Of a stretch of DNA of 64,000 nt, positions 52,159 through 63,283 are shown one piece after another. The translations under genes and the position numbers were made by a program. The notes below the pieces were generated by a model. It ran no database searches and was not told the origin of the DNA. It was given only the letters and a program-made list of their open reading frames with translations. The DNA lies in NCBI RefSeq assembly GCF_006783905.1, contig NZ_VFPE01000002.1:1138481-1202480 (forward strand), in the 5' to 3' direction. The stretch comes from Microbacterium kyungheense (GTDB lineage: Bacteria; Actinomycetota; Actinomycetes; Actinomycetales; Microbacteriaceae). How positions within the stretch are numbered: the first letter of the stretch is position 1; each line of letters begins with the position of its first letter.

Positions 52159-53054
52159 GCCGGGGCGTGAGCATGCAGAACCTGCCGCGCGCAGGTCGCT
52201 GGGCGATCTACATCGCGCTTGCCGTGGTTTTCGCCATCGCGTGCGCGTTCCTGTCGCACTGGCAGTTCACCCGCAACGAAGAGCGCTCGCATCAGCTCGC
52301 CCTCGTCGCGCAGAACTACGACGCCGACCCCGTGCCGCTGGCCGCGGCGATCCCGGCAGGCGGTGAACTCGACCCCCAGGACGAGTGGCGTCCCGTCACG
52401 CTGACGGGCGAGTACCTCGCCGACGACCAGCTGCTGGCGCGCAACCGACCGCACGGCGGCACGTCCGCGTTCGAGGTCCTCGTGCCGTTCCGCCTTGACG
52501 ACGGGCGGATCCTGCTCGTCGACCGGGGCTGGGTGCCGCCCGGCGACGACCAGCCGGAACCGGATGCCGTGCCCGCTCCGCCGTCGGGCGAGGCGACCGT
52601 CGTGGTGCGGCTGCGCCCGGGTGAGGCCCTCCCCTCGTCGGGACGCTCGGCGCCGGAGGGCCAGGTCCCGACGATCAACCTCGATCTCGTCGCCGACACG
52701 ATCTCGTCCGATGCGGGCACTGCCCTGGAACGCAGCGCGTACGGCGTCGTGGTGACCGAGGATCCGGCCCCGGCGACCGTGCCGAACGCGCTGGAATCGC
52801 CGTCGGACGACCCCGGCCCCCATCTGTCGTACGCGATCCAGTGGATCATGTTCGCGATCATGGGCTTCGTCTTCATCGGCTACGTCATCCGCACCGAGCG
52901 CAAGCACCGCCGCGAGGACGCCGAGGACGCAGATGACGAGCTCGGTCCCGCGGCGCCCGCGGATGCCGCGCCGGCCGGGCGCCCGGCATCCCGTCGCCGT
53001 CGCGACCGCGACGCCGAGGACGAGGACGCGCTGATCGACGCCGCGGGTCGCTGA
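52155..53054 (+). CDS. SURF1-family cytochrome oxidase assembly protein
   Basis: A 299-residue membrane protein with helices at about residues 17-35 and 230-248, bracketing an extracytoplasmic domain, the SURF1 topology. Family segments include FLSHWQFTRNEER, the W-x-P-V strand EWRPVTLTGEY, NRPHGGTSAFEVLVPF, DRGWVPPGD and HLSYAIQWIMFA. SURF1 assists heme a-containing oxidase assembly. The last 45 residues are charged and variable. The ATG overlaps the preceding stop. Earlier reading frames overlap the upstream genes. Confidence 0.92.
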   Translation: MSRGVSMQNLPRAGRWAIYIALAVVFAIACAFLSHWQFTRNEERSHQLALVAQNYDADPVPLAAAIPAGGELDPQDEWRPVTLTGEYLADDQLLARNRPHGGTSAFEVLVPFRLDDGRILLVDRGWVPPGDDQPEPDAVPAPPSGEATVVVRLRPGEALPSSGRSAPEGQVPTINLDLVADTISSDAGTALERSAYGVVVTEDPAPATVPNALESPSDDPGPHLSYAIQWIMFAIMGFVFIGYVIRTERKHRREDAEDADDELGPAAPADAAPAGRPASRRRRDRDAEDEDALIDAAGR

Positions 53055-53073
53055 CCCCGGCGCCGCCGGCCGC

Positions 53074-54672
<1,599 letters not shown>

Positions 54673-54822
54673 AGCGGATGTCCGTTCCGTCGATGGTGAG
54701 AAGCGGCCGAATGGCCAGCCATCCAGTATACGGGCGCGGGGTGGCCGCCGGCGGCGCCAAATACCCCCGCAGAGGGATGCGGGTGGTACTTGAGGGCGAT
54801 GTGCCCGATCGCACCGTGTTTC

Positions 54823-54828
54823 TACCGT
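54823..54828 (+). promoter_or_regulatory. -10 box of the DedA gene (leaderless type)
   Basis: TACCGT six bases before the GTG start at 54835, which it supports over a start 45 bases upstream. Confidence 0.5.
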
Positions 54829-54834
54829 CGCAGT

Positions 54835-55518
54835 GTGGACTTCCTCAACGAGCTCATCCTGCAGGCCGCCGCGTCGCCGTGGCTGCTCCTGGTCATGTTC
54901 GGCACCGCCGTGATCGACGGGTTCTTCCCGCCGATCCCGAGTGAGACGGTGCTCGTCGCCGCCGCGGCGGTGACCGCGTCGGCCGGCGTCGGGAACATCG
55001 TGCTGCTGTGCGCCGTCGCGGCGATCGGCGCCGTCATCGGCGACAACATCGCGTACGCGATCGGCCGGGCGGTCGGCGTCGGTCGGTGGGGCTGGATGCG
55101 GCGCCCGCGTGTCGCCGCCGCGGTGGAACGGGCGCAGCGGGCGCTGGAGCACCGGGGTGCGCCGCTCATCCTGGCCGCGCGCTACATCCCCGTGGGCAGG
55201 GTCGCGGTCAACATGACGGCCGGAGCGCTGCGGTACCCCTGGCGCCGGTTCCTTCCGCTGAGCGTCCTCGCCGGGATCACGTGGGCCGCGTACAGCGCGG
55301 CGATCGGCCTGCTGGCCGGCGCGTGGCTGGAGGGCCAGCCGCTGCTGAGCGCCGTCATCGGCATCGTCTTCGCCCTCGTGATCGGATTCGCGGTCGAGCG
55401 CATCGCAGCCGTGCGGCGGCGCCGCACGGCTGCCGCGACCGGGGCCGGCGAGACGGCCGCGCGCGAGACGGCCGCGCGCGAGGTGCCCGAGCCGTGCCCG
55501 GCCGAGGTGGCAGGATGA
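54835..55518 (+). CDS. DedA-family membrane protein
   Basis: A 227-residue membrane protein of the DedA/VTT (SNARE-associated) superfamily. It has about five hydrophobic segments, with the family's re-entrant motifs FPPIPSETVLVAAA and ARYIPVGRVAVNMTAGAL. DedA proteins flip or scramble lipid carriers (undecaprenyl phosphate or phosphatidylethanolamine) or keep membrane potential. The C-terminal 35 residues are charged and Ala/Glu-rich. Its stop codon overlaps the histidine kinase start (ATGA), tying it to the two-component system. Confidence 0.9.
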   Translation: MDFLNELILQAAASPWLLLVMFGTAVIDGFFPPIPSETVLVAAAAVTASAGVGNIVLLCAVAAIGAVIGDNIAYAIGRAVGVGRWGWMRRPRVAAAVERAQRALEHRGAPLILAARYIPVGRVAVNMTAGALRYPWRRFLPLSVLAGITWAAYSAAIGLLAGAWLEGQPLLSAVIGIVFALVIGFAVERIAAVRRRRTAAATGAGETAARETAAREVPEPCPAEVAG

Positions 55519-56816
55519 CACCCGTGGCGGTGAAGGCGGAGCAGACCCGGTCGAAGCGGAAGCTGCGGGACGCGTGGCCGGCCGACCGGCGAGGTCGGAT
55601 GATCGCGGTCCTCGCGCCGATCGCGCTGGTGCTGTTCAGCGTGCTCGTCCCCGTGCACGCTGCCGCGTACGGGACGCCGGTCGCCCTCGCGCTGCTGCTC
55701 GGCGCTGCGGCCGTGACGGCACCGCTCGCCGCGCTGTGGTACCCGAAGACGGCGATCGCGCTGTTCACCGCCGCCGCGGCCCTGCTCCCGCTGGTGGTCC
55801 CGCGCGACAGCGCCCTCTCGGCCCCGTGGCCGTGGTCGGTGCCGATGCTGATCGCGTTCGTGGTCATGGTGGCCGCCGTCACCCTCGAGTACGGCTGGCG
55901 CGTCGGGCTGGCGCAGTACGCGCTCGGCAGCGCCGCGGGCGTCGCTGCCGCCATCGTGTTCCCCGCCGTGCCGAGCGCCAACACCCTGATCGTCACCACG
56001 GCGGTGGTCGGTGGCGTCTACCTGCTCGCCGTGCTGCTGGCGGGCCGCATGCGGGTCGGCGCGGAGCTCACGCGCGAACGTGAGCTCACCGCGCTGGAGC
56101 AGTCCCGCCGGCTCGTGGTCGAGGAGCGCACGCGCATCGCGCGGGAGCTGCACGACGTCGTCGCGCACGGGATGTCGCTCATCCAGGTGCAGGCATCCAC
56201 CGCGAAGTACCGCGTCCCCGGGCTGCCCGACGAGGCCGCCCGCGAGTTCGACGAGATCGCGCAGACGGCGCGCACCGGACTGGCCGAGATGCGGCGCCTG
56301 CTCGGTGTGCTGCGCACCGACGACCAGTCGGCCGACCTCGTGCCGCAGCAGGGGCTTCGCGACATCCCTGGCCTCGTCGAGACCGTCCGGCGCGCCGGTG
56401 CCGACCTCGACGCGACGATCGCCGTGCCGGACTCGCCGGTGCCCGGCGCCGTCGACATCGCGGCCTTCCGGATCGTGCAGGAGGCGCTGAGCAACGCCGT
56501 GCGCCACGCGCCCGGTGCGCCGATCGTCCTCCGCGTCGACGTGGATGCCGTCGCCGTGCGCCTGCTCGTGCGCAACGGGCCGTCACCCGATGGGGACGCC
56601 GCCTCCGCGCCGGCGTCCGCCGTCGCAGGACACGGGCTCGTCGGCATGGCCGAGCGCGCGGCGCTGGTGGGCGGTAGCGTGGACGCCGCGCCGGATGCCG
56701 ACGGCGGCTGGACGGTGAGCGCGGTCCTTCCGGTGCCGCCACCCCCGCCGGAGCCTCCCCGCAACCCTCATCCCCGCGACAACCCTCATCCCCGCGACAA
56801 CGGAGAGTCCACGTGA
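55515..56816 (+). CDS. Two-component sensor histidine kinase (NarL/DesK type)
   Basis: A 433-residue kinase. Five or six membrane helices (about 30-180) form the sensor without a large extracytoplasmic loop. The HisKA_3 dimerisation box [15 protein letters not shown] contains H213; the HATPase_c domain follows, with SNAVRHAPG (N box) and [16 protein letters not shown] (G box). The cue is probably sensed in or near the membrane. The last 30 residues are Pro-rich and include a tandem duplication (NPHPRD twice). The GTG of the cognate regulator overlaps its stop. Coupled to the upstream DedA gene. Confidence 0.93.
   Translation: MTPVAVKAEQTRSKRKLRDAWPADRRGRMIAVLAPIALVLFSVLVPVHAAAYGTPVALALLLGAAAVTAPLAALWYPKTAIALFTAAAALLPLVVPRDSALSAPWPWSVPMLIAFVVMVAAVTLEYGWRVGLAQYALGSAAGVAAAIVFPAVPSANTLIVTTAVVGGVYLLAVLLAGRMRVGAELTRERELTALEQSRRLVVEERTRIARELHDVVAHGMSLIQVQASTAKYRVPGLPDEAAREFDEIAQTARTGLAEMRRLLGVLRTDDQSADLVPQQGLRDIPGLVETVRRAGADLDATIAVPDSPVPGAVDIAAFRIVQEALSNAVRHAPGAPIVLRVDVDAVAVRLLVRNGPSPDGDAASAPASAVAGHGLVGMAERAALVGGSVDAAPDADGGWTVSAVLPVPPPPPEPPRNPHPRDNPHPRDNGEST
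56763..56798. repeat. 18-bp tandem duplication in the kinase tail
   Basis: AACCCTCATCCCCGCGAC occurs twice in direct succession (56763-56780, 56781-56798), in frame, giving a duplicated six-residue unit NPHPRD. Confidence 0.9.
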
Positions 56817-57484
56817 CGATCAGCGTCCTCATCGCCGACGACCAGGCGATGGTGCGTGCCGGCTTCGCGGCGCTGCTGGACGCGCAGGACGACATCCGCG
56901 TCGTCGGTCAGGCGGCCGACGGCGCTCAGGCGGTCACGCTCGCCGCGCGCACAGACCCCGATGTCGTGCTGATGGACGTGCGGATGCCCGAGCTCGACGG
57001 CATCGCGGCGACACGGCGCATCCTCGGCCCGTCGTACCCGGCGGCGCATGTCCCGCGCATCCTCATGCTGACGACCTTCGACATCGACGACTACGTCTAC
57101 GACGCGCTGGAGGCCGGCGCGAGCGGGTTCCTGCTGAAGGACGCGCTCCCCGAGGATCTCGTCCACGCCGTGCGCGTGGTGGCCGGGGGCGACGCCCTCC
57201 TCGCGCCGAGCGTCACCCGTCGCATGATCGAGCACTTCGCCGCGCGCCGGCCGCGCGCGAGCCGGGCCGCCGCCGGGCTGCACGAGCTCACCGAACGGGA
57301 GCGCGAGGTGCTGACCCTCATCGGGCGCGGCCGCTCCAACGGCGAGATCGCCACCGAGCTGTTCATCTCCGAGCAGACGGTGAAGACCCATGTGGGCAAG
57401 GTGCTCGCCAAGCTCGGCGCGCGCGATCGCGTGCAGGCCGTGATCTTCGCCTACGACGCGGGCCTCGTCGAGCCGGCCTCCTGA
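56813..57484 (+). CDS. LuxR/NarL-type response regulator
   Basis: A 223-residue regulator. The receiver domain (about 1-120) has the acidic pair D9-D10, phosphorylation site D55 ([10 protein letters not shown]), and the conserved T and K residues (LTTF and LKDALP). The C-terminal LuxR helix-turn-helix (about 155-215) reads [19 protein letters not shown]. It is the partner of the kinase with which it overlaps by four bases (GTGA). The regulon is unknown; the DedA gene in the same operon suggests a cell-envelope stimulus. Confidence 0.95.
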   Translation: MTISVLIADDQAMVRAGFAALLDAQDDIRVVGQAADGAQAVTLAARTDPDVVLMDVRMPELDGIAATRRILGPSYPAAHVPRILMLTTFDIDDYVYDALEAGASGFLLKDALPEDLVHAVRVVAGGDALLAPSVTRRMIEHFAARRPRASRAAAGLHELTEREREVLTLIGRGRSNGEIATELFISEQTVKTHVGKVLAKLGARDRVQAVIFAYDAGLVEPAS

Positions 57485-57593
57485 CGGGCCGCGGCATCCC
57501 CCCACGGGGTGAGGCGACGACGGCACCACGGTGCGATGACGCGGCGGACACCGCCCGCTTAGCCTTCCGGGACCGACGTCCCGAGGAGGACCC

Positions 57594-58937
57594 ATGACCG
57601 TCGCAACGGCCGCACCCGCGGCATCCGCTCTCCGCCCTCGCGGCCGGGACCGAGCCGTCGATCTCGTCCGGGCCGCCTGCATCCTCGGCGTGGTCGTGCT
57701 GCACGCCATGATGGTCGGCGTCGCCGTGCCGGACGGCGCCCCGTCCTTCGTCAACGCGAGCGACGGCACCTGGTGGATCGTGCCGCTCAGCTGGGTGCTC
57801 CAGGTGATGCCGCTGTTCTTCGTCATCGGAGGGTTCTCGGCCGCCACCGCCTACCGGCGGTCGCGCGAGCGGGGATCGGATGCCATCGCGTTCGTGGCGG
57901 GCCGCGTGCACCGGCTGCTGCGACCGGCGATCGTCACGATCGGGGTCGTCGGGCTGCTCCTGGCGGTCCTCGCCACCGCCGGGGTCCCGGCCGATCTCGT
58001 GTCGCTGGCAGGCTTCCGCTTCTCGCAGCCACTGTGGTTCCTGGGCGTGTTCCTCGTCTGCCAGGCACTCGTGCCGGCGCTGCTGCGGTGCCACGAGCGC
58101 GCGCCGCTGCTCACGATCGGGCTGCTCGCAGCGGCCGCGGCGGGCATCGACGCCGCCCGCCTGGTCTCGGGAGTCGACGCGCTCGGCTTCCTGAACCTCG
58201 CGTTCGTCTGGCTCGCGCTGCAGCAGCTGGGGTTCTTCCTCGCCGACGGCCGGATCGACGCGCTCTCGCGTCGCACCCGCGTCATCGCCGCCGTCGGAGC
58301 GGTCGCCGGCCTGGCGGCGTCGTTCGTGAGCGGCATCCACTCCCCCGATCTCGTCGCCAACATCAACCCGCCCACGACGGCTCTGCTGCTGGTCGGCGTC
58401 GCCCACACCGCTCTGTTCACGCTGCTCCGCGAGCCGATCGCCCGGTTCGCGGACCGGCGGGCAGTGAGCAGCTTCACCGACTTCGTGACGCCTCGTGCGA
58501 TGACGGTGTACCTGTGGCACATGCCGGTGCTGCTGAGCCTGGCCGGGGTGACGGCGGTGTGGGGGCTCAGCACCGGCCTGCCGCTGCCCGCGATCGGCGG
58601 ACCGGCCTGGTGGCTGACCCGGCCGGCATGGCTCGCCCTCGCGCTCGCGGCGACGGCGGCGGTCGCGATCACCGCCGCGCGCATCGAAGCGGCCGCGCCG
58701 CCGGCGCCGACCGGCTCGCCGCGCCGCGTCACCCTGGCCGTGCTCGCGGGAACCTCGGCGGTGGCGCTGCTGCTCGTCGTGGGCACGACCGTGGCCACCG
58801 CGGCGATCGCCGTCGCGCTGCTGGCGGGGGCACTGCGGATCGCCTCTCTCCCGGTCCCGGCGCGTGTAGGGGTCGGACAGCGGATCGGCGGATCATTCGT
58901 GGACGGCGTCCAAGTTCCCGCGCCGGTGGCCCCCTAG
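57594..58937 (+). CDS. Acyltransferase-3 family membrane protein
   Basis: A 447-residue integral membrane protein with about ten hydrophobic helices. The N-terminal [23 protein letters not shown] carries the arginine and histidine typical of the Acyl_transf_3 family; a C-terminal stretch has [16 protein letters not shown]. These proteins acetylate or acylate extracytoplasmic sugars or lipids. The acceptor is unknown. The ATG has GAGGAGGA and a TAGCCT box (57560-57565). A small GGGAC/GTCCC stem sits just before the ribosome-binding site. Confidence 0.88.
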   Translation: MTVATAAPAASALRPRGRDRAVDLVRAACILGVVVLHAMMVGVAVPDGAPSFVNASDGTWWIVPLSWVLQVMPLFFVIGGFSAATAYRRSRERGSDAIAFVAGRVHRLLRPAIVTIGVVGLLLAVLATAGVPADLVSLAGFRFSQPLWFLGVFLVCQALVPALLRCHERAPLLTIGLLAAAAAGIDAARLVSGVDALGFLNLAFVWLALQQLGFFLADGRIDALSRRTRVIAAVGAVAGLAASFVSGIHSPDLVANINPPTTALLLVGVAHTALFTLLREPIARFADRRAVSSFTDFVTPRAMTVYLWHMPVLLSLAGVTAVWGLSTGLPLPAIGGPAWWLTRPAWLALALAATAAVAITAARIEAAAPPAPTGSPRRVTLAVLAGTSAVALLLVVGTTVATAAIAVALLAGALRIASLPVPARVGVGQRIGGSFVDGVQVPAPVAP

Positions 58938-58940
58938 GCT
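58935..58940 (+). promoter_or_regulatory. -10 box of bioY (leaderless type)
   Basis: TAGGCT six bases before the ATG; it overlaps the stop region of the acyltransferase gene. Confidence 0.5.
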
Positions 58941-58946
58941 GAGGCC

Positions 58947-59594
58947 ATGTCATCCATCGCCGCCGCCCCGGCCGCCTCCGCCGGCACCCGTCGCGTGCTC
59001 GCCGACGTCATCGCCCGCCCCTCCTCGCGCGCTCGCGCGTTCGCCCTCGACGCCGGTCTCGTCATCGCCGGCGCCGCGATCGTCGCGCTCCTGGCGCAGG
59101 TCGAGATCCCCCTGTGGCCCGTCCCGATCACGGGCCAGACCCTCGGCGTCATCGTCGTAGGCGCGGCCCTCGGAGCCGGGCGCGGAGCCGCGGCTCTCAC
59201 GACCTACATGCTCGTCGGCCTCGCCGGCCTGCCCGTGTTCGCCGGCTTCACCGGCACGGTGGCCGCTGTCGGCAAGCCGAGCTTCGGCTTCGTCATCGGA
59301 TTCATCTTCTCGGCGTTCGTCGCCGGATGGTTCGCGGAGCGCGCCTGGGATCGCCGGCCGGCACTCGCCTTCGTCGGCTTCGCCCTCGCGAGCATCGTCC
59401 CCTTCCTCTTCGGCATCCCGTACATGGCGTTCATCCTCAACGTCGTGATGGGCCTCGACCTGTCGTTCGCCGAGATCCTGCAGGCGGGTCTGCTGCCCTT
59501 CATCGTGGGCGGGCTCATCAAGGCGGGCCTCGCCGCGGCGATCATCCCGGGCGCGTGGGCGCTCGTGCGCAAGGTCGACCAGACGAAGGACTGA
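58947..59594 (+). CDS. bioY: Biotin transporter BioY (ECF substrate-binding subunit)
   Basis: A 215-residue membrane protein with six hydrophobic helices and the BioY signature (VEIPLWPVPITGQTLGV, the biotin-contact LAGLPVFAGFTG, and GKPSFGFVIGFIFSAFVAG). BioY captures biotin as the S component of an energy-coupling factor transporter. No EcfA or EcfT gene is in the window, so it works alone or with a shared module elsewhere. Biotin is needed by the acyl-CoA carboxylase in this window. A terminator pair follows. Confidence 0.95.
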   Translation: MSSIAAAPAASAGTRRVLADVIARPSSRARAFALDAGLVIAGAAIVALLAQVEIPLWPVPITGQTLGVIVVGAALGAGRGAAALTTYMLVGLAGLPVFAGFTGTVAAVGKPSFGFVIGFIFSAFVAGWFAERAWDRRPALAFVGFALASIVPFLFGIPYMAFILNVVMGLDLSFAEILQAGLLPFIVGGLIKAGLAAAIIPGAWALVRKVDQTKD

Positions 59595-59596
59595 AC

Positions 59597-59657
59597 GGGA
59601 TGCCGCGGCTCGCGGCATCCCCCTCACGAGAGCCCCGGTCATTCGGCCGGGGCTCTC
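59597..59657 (+). terminator. Tandem terminator hairpins after bioY
   Basis: Two perfect 11-bp stems follow in series: GGGATGCCGCG with CGCGGCATCCC (59597-59621, 3-base loop) and GAGAGCCCCGG with CCGGGGCTCTC (59628-59657, 8-base loop). The second is followed by GCCTTC. Confidence 0.75.
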
Positions 59658-59732
59658 GCCTTCACCGGGCCGGGATGCCGCGCCTGATTGGCGATCCGGC
59701 GCGGCGCTCGGTAACGTGGACTCTGCGCTCGA

Positions 59733-59751
59733 TTAGGGCACCCTTACCTAA
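59733..59751 (+). promoter_or_regulatory. DtxR/IdeR-type iron box of the siderophore-interacting gene
   Basis: The 19-mer TTAGGGCACCCTTACCTAA matches the iron box TTAGGTTAGGCTAACCTAA at both ends and overlaps a TAACTT -10 box (59749-59754). Iron-bound DtxR/IdeR would block the promoter. Confidence 0.75.
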
Positions 59752-59769
59752 CTTCTCCCGGAGTCCCCC

Positions 59770-60678
59770 ATGGCTGAGACCGACGTGCCCTACCGCTTCT
59801 TCCGCGCACGCGTGACGGCCGTCACCGATGTCACGCCGAGCTTCCGCCGCTTCACGTTCGGCGGCGCCGACCTCGCAGAGTACGGCGACCCCGGACTCGA
59901 CCAGCGCGTGAAGATCGTCTTCCCGGCGCCGGGCGCACCGCTGGACGCCATGCCCACCGACGACGACTGGTATGCGCAGTGGCGCGCGCTCCCCGAGGAG
60001 CGGCGCCCGCCGTTCCGCACCTACACCACCCGCTACGTGCGCAACCACGTCAGCGAGGTCGATGTCGACATGGTCTCGCACGATGTGATCGGGCCGGCCT
60101 CGGAGTGGATCGCCAACGCCCGCCCCGGCGACGAGGTGCTGATCCTCGCTCCCACGACCGGGCACCACGGCGTCAGCTTCGGCATCGACTTCGTGCCGCC
60201 GGCGCAGGTCGACGCGATCCTGCTCGCCGGCGACGAGACCGCAGCGCCCGCCATCGCCGCGATCCTCGAGCAGCTCCCGCGCGACGCGCGCGGCGTGGTC
60301 GCGGTCGAGCTGCCGCACCCGGACGACGCGGCGTATCTGCCGCGGCATCCCGGGTTCGAGTACCGCATCGGGGCGCGCACCGCCGGCGAGCGGCACGCGC
60401 ACCTGATGGCTGCGGTCGAGGACGCCGCGGCCGCGCTGGCTCCGGCCGGCGCGGGAGCGGACGTCGAAGAGATCGACATCGACACCGACATCCTGTGGGA
60501 GGTCCCGCGCACCGCGAAGGGCGGGGCCGCGCTGAAGAGCGCGCGGCTCTACGCGTGGCTCGCGGGCGAGGCGGGCGCGATCAAGGCGCTGCGCCGCCAC
60601 CTCGTCGCCGAGCACGGTGTCGACCGCCGCGCTGTCGCCTTCATGGGCTATTGGCGACTGGGGCGCGCCGAGAACTAG
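59770..60678 (+). CDS. Siderophore-interacting protein (FAD ferric-chelate reductase)
   Basis: A 302-residue flavoprotein of the SIP/ViuB group. The FAD-binding domain has the R-x-Y-T motif (FRTYTTRY); the C-terminal NAD(P)H-binding domain has LAGDETAAPAIAAILEQL and a final W-x-LGR-type end (YWRLGRAEN). It reduces ferric siderophores in the cytoplasm to release iron. An iron box overlaps its promoter, so it is expected to rise when iron is scarce. No siderophore uptake genes are adjacent. Near its 3' end a 16-bp duplication includes the stop region. Confidence 0.92.
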   Translation: MAETDVPYRFFRARVTAVTDVTPSFRRFTFGGADLAEYGDPGLDQRVKIVFPAPGAPLDAMPTDDDWYAQWRALPEERRPPFRTYTTRYVRNHVSEVDVDMVSHDVIGPASEWIANARPGDEVLILAPTTGHHGVSFGIDFVPPAQVDAILLAGDETAAPAIAAILEQLPRDARGVVAVELPHPDDAAYLPRHPGFEYRIGARTAGERHAHLMAAVEDAAAALAPAGAGADVEEIDIDTDILWEVPRTAKGGAALKSARLYAWLAGEAGAIKALRRHLVAEHGVDRRAVAFMGYWRLGRAEN

Positions 60679-60706
60679 GTGCGCCGAGAACGGGGTGCAC
60701 CCTGCG

Positions 60707-62077
60707 TCAGCGCACCGTGGCGGCCTCGTGCGCGTGCCCGAGCCGAAGCCCCGGCACGAGTGCCGCGAGCGCCAGCACGCCGGTGATGGCGAACACGGCC
60801 GGGAACCCGGCTCCGCTCCCCGCGAGCGCAGTGAACACGAGTCCCGCCACGGCGATCGCCGATGCGGACCCGACCGAGTCCGAGATCGACAGCGCAGACG
60901 AGTTGAAGCCCTGGTTCTGCGGCGTGGAGTACGCGAGAGTCAGCACCGTGAGGCGCGGATACATGAGACCCATGCCGGCGCCTGCGAGTCCCCACCCCGC
61001 GATCAGCACGGCCGGGTGCAGCCCCAGCAGCGCCGTCAGCAGGGCGAAGCCGAGCGCCGCCACGAGCAGCGCCGTGCCGATCAGGGTGATGCGGGTGTTG
61101 CCGATGCGGTCGCCGAACCGACCCTGCACGTCGGCGGCCGCCGCCCACGCCAGCGCGGCGGCGGTGAGTCCTAGGCCGGCGAACGTCGGCGAGAAGTCGT
61201 AGTCGTCGATCAGCAGGTACGGCACGTAGATCTCGGCGCCGAAGAGCGCGCCCGCGATGAGGCCGCGCATGAGCACGACGCTCGGCAGCCCGCGCGCGGC
61301 ATGCAGCGTGCCCCGCGGCAGCAGGGGCCTCGCCGCCAGCGCGATGACGAGGATGGATGCCGCCACCCCCACCCACGCCCATGCCCCCAGCTCTCCCGCG
61401 AGGCTGAGTCCCAGAGCTCCGACGGCGACAGCGACAGCGCACGCCACGCGCGGCACGATGCGCCCGGTGGCCGGCTCGTCCGTGTGCAGCGGGAGGCCGT
61501 ACAGGCGCGCGACCACCATCGCGAAGGCGATCACCGTGAGCCCGGCGACGCCCAGGAACACCCAGCGCCAGTGCAGGAACTCCGTCACCGCACCGGCGAG
61601 GAAGGGCCCGATGAGCGACGGGACGACCCACGCCGCCGAGAACGCCGCGAACACGCGACCGTGCAGCATCCCGGGATACACCCTGGCCACCACGACGTAC
61701 AGCGCGACCGTCTGCCCGCCGGTGCCGAGGCCCTGCACGAGACGTCCGGCCACCAGCACGGGCATCGTCAGCGCGACGCCGGCGATGACGAGGCCGACGA
61801 CGAACAGCGCCACGGCGGTGGTCAGCGGCGCGAGCACTCCTCCCCTGTCGCACCAGGCGCCGACCACCACCATGCCGATCACGCTCGTCGCGAGCGTGCC
61901 CGCGAACGCCACGGCGTAGAGCCGATCTCCGTTCAGATCAGCGCTCACCACGGGCATCACGGTCGTGACGGCGAGCGACTGGATCGCCGCGAGGAAGATC
62001 AGCGCGACGGCGCCGATCGTGACCCAGACGTAGCGGGCGTGCCAGATGCTGGGGGCGGGTTCGGATGCCGTCGTCAC
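60707..62077 (-). CDS. MFS transporter
   Basis: A 456-residue major facilitator superfamily protein with about 12-14 hydrophobic helices. The loop 2/3 signature reads GAWCDRGGVLAPL, and GRLVQGLGTGGQ is antiporter motif C-like, as in DHA2-type drug/metabolite exporters. Substrate unknown. The GTG overlaps the aminotransferase stop (GTGA); the longer open frame upstream lies in that gene. It is convergent with the siderophore-interacting gene, so the link to siderophore export is only proximity. The C-terminal end is short and charged. Confidence 0.88.
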   Translation of the reverse strand: MTTASEPAPSIWHARYVWVTIGAVALIFLAAIQSLAVTTVMPVVSADLNGDRLYAVAFAGTLATSVIGMVVVGAWCDRGGVLAPLTTAVALFVVGLVIAGVALTMPVLVAGRLVQGLGTGGQTVALYVVVARVYPGMLHGRVFAAFSAAWVVPSLIGPFLAGAVTEFLHWRWVFLGVAGLTVIAFAMVVARLYGLPLHTDEPATGRIVPRVACAVAVAVGALGLSLAGELGAWAWVGVAASILVIALAARPLLPRGTLHAARGLPSVVLMRGLIAGALFGAEIYVPYLLIDDYDFSPTFAGLGLTAAALAWAAAADVQGRFGDRIGNTRITLIGTALLVAALGFALLTALLGLHPAVLIAGWGLAGAGMGLMYPRLTVLTLAYSTPQNQGFNSSALSISDSVGSASAIAVAGLVFTALAGSGAGFPAVFAITGVLALAALVPGLRLGHAHEAATVR

Positions 62078-63240
62078 GAGCTCGCGAGCGCGCCGAGTCG
62101 CACGATCGCCTCGCGGAGGACTTCGGGAGAACAGCCGAAGTTGAGCCGGACGTGCCCCTTGCCCTCTTCGCCGAAGTGCGGCCCGAAGTGCAGGGCGACC
62201 TTCGCCTCCCGGAGGATCTTCGCAGCCGGGTTGTCGCCCCAGCCGAGTGCGCTCACGTCGATCCAGGCGAGGAACCCGGCATCGGGGATGCGGTAGCGGG
62301 CGCCGGGCACGTGCTCGGCGAGCAGTGCGGCGAGCAGCACGCGGTTCTCGTCGAGCGCCGCGAGCTGCGCGTCGAGCCAGGCATCGCTCTCGGGCGAGAA
62401 GGCCGCCACCGCCGCAAGGGCGCCGAAGAGGCCGGTGCGCCACTCGACCTCGGCCGGGAGCGCCCGGACGACGGCCGTGGTCGCGTCGTCGGCCGTCACC
62501 ATGAGCGCGCACTTCAGGCCTGCGGTGTTGAACGCCTTGCTCGCGCTCGCGACGGCGTAGCCGACGCGGGCGGCGGCGGGCGAGGCATCCAGGAACGGCG
62601 TGAACACGACGCCGCGGTTCACGAGCGGTGCGTGGATCTCGTCGCTGATGACGACGGCCCCGTGGGCTTCGACGAGCTCGGCGAGGGCGGCGAGGCTCTC
62701 ACGCGAGTGCGCGGTGCCGGTCGGGTTGTGCGGGTTGCACAGCAGCACGGCCCGTGCGCCCGCGCCGAGAGCCGCCTCGATGCCCTCGAGATCGAGCTCC
62801 CAGGCCGTGCCGGTGTCGCGCAGCGGCACGCGCTCCACGACGGCTCCAGCCTCGGGGATGCAGTCGTAGAACGGCGGGTAGACCGGCGGCGTGACGATCA
62901 CCCGGGCACCGGGCTCGGTCACCTGCCGCAGCAGCTCGACGACGCCCATCATGACGTCGCACGTGGTGCGGATGCGGGCGGGATCGACCGTCCACCCGAA
63001 GCGCCGGTCCGCGAAGCCGACGTAGGCGTCGCGGATGCCCGGGTCCGGCGGCGTGTAGCCCGTGTCGCCGAGCTCGATCGCACGCGTCAGCGCGGCGGTC
63101 ACCGTGGGCGCCGGCAGGAAGTCCGTCTCGGCCACGAACAGCGGCAGCACGTCCTCGGGGTACGTGCGCCACTTCGTGCTGGTGCGCTGCCGGAGCTGCT
63201 CGATCGGGAGGGCCTGCAGGGGGGTGACGGTGACGCTCAC
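62074..63240 (-). CDS. MalY/PatB-type aminotransferase (predicted C-S lyase)
   Basis: A 388-residue fold-type I PLP enzyme. The PLP lysine is K235 in SASKAFNTAG; YPPFYDCIPEAG and NPHNPTGTAHS are typical of MalY/PatB. Such enzymes cleave cystathionine or cysteine conjugates to a thiol, pyruvate and ammonia, or act as aminotransferases. The N-terminal RTSTKWRTYPEDVLPLFVAETDF is the usual start of this group. The GTG is supported by a TAGGCT box six bases upstream and couples by overlap to the MFS gene. Confidence 0.9.
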   Translation of the reverse strand: MSVTVTPLQALPIEQLRQRTSTKWRTYPEDVLPLFVAETDFLPAPTVTAALTRAIELGDTGYTPPDPGIRDAYVGFADRRFGWTVDPARIRTTCDVMMGVVELLRQVTEPGARVIVTPPVYPPFYDCIPEAGAVVERVPLRDTGTAWELDLEGIEAALGAGARAVLLCNPHNPTGTAHSRESLAALAELVEAHGAVVISDEIHAPLVNRGVVFTPFLDASPAAARVGYAVASASKAFNTAGLKCALMVTADDATTAVVRALPAEVEWRTGLFGALAAVAAFSPESDAWLDAQLAALDENRVLLAALLAEHVPGARYRIPDAGFLAWIDVSALGWGDNPAAKILREAKVALHFGPHFGEEGKGHVRLNFGCSPEVLREAIVRLGALASS

Positions 63241-63246
63241 CGTTCG

Positions 63247-63252
63247 AGCCTA
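63247..63252 (-). promoter_or_regulatory. -10 box of the MalY/PatB gene (leaderless type)
   Basis: TAGGCT on the minus strand, six bases before the GTG. Confidence 0.5.
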
Positions 63253-63283
63253 CCGAGACGGCGGCCCGGGGTCGCCGAGTGAG

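Noticed and set aside
60707..62077. The MFS transporter as a siderophore exporter.
   Set aside because: It is convergent with, not co-transcribed with, the siderophore-interacting gene, shares no iron box, and belongs with the aminotransferase gene by overlap.
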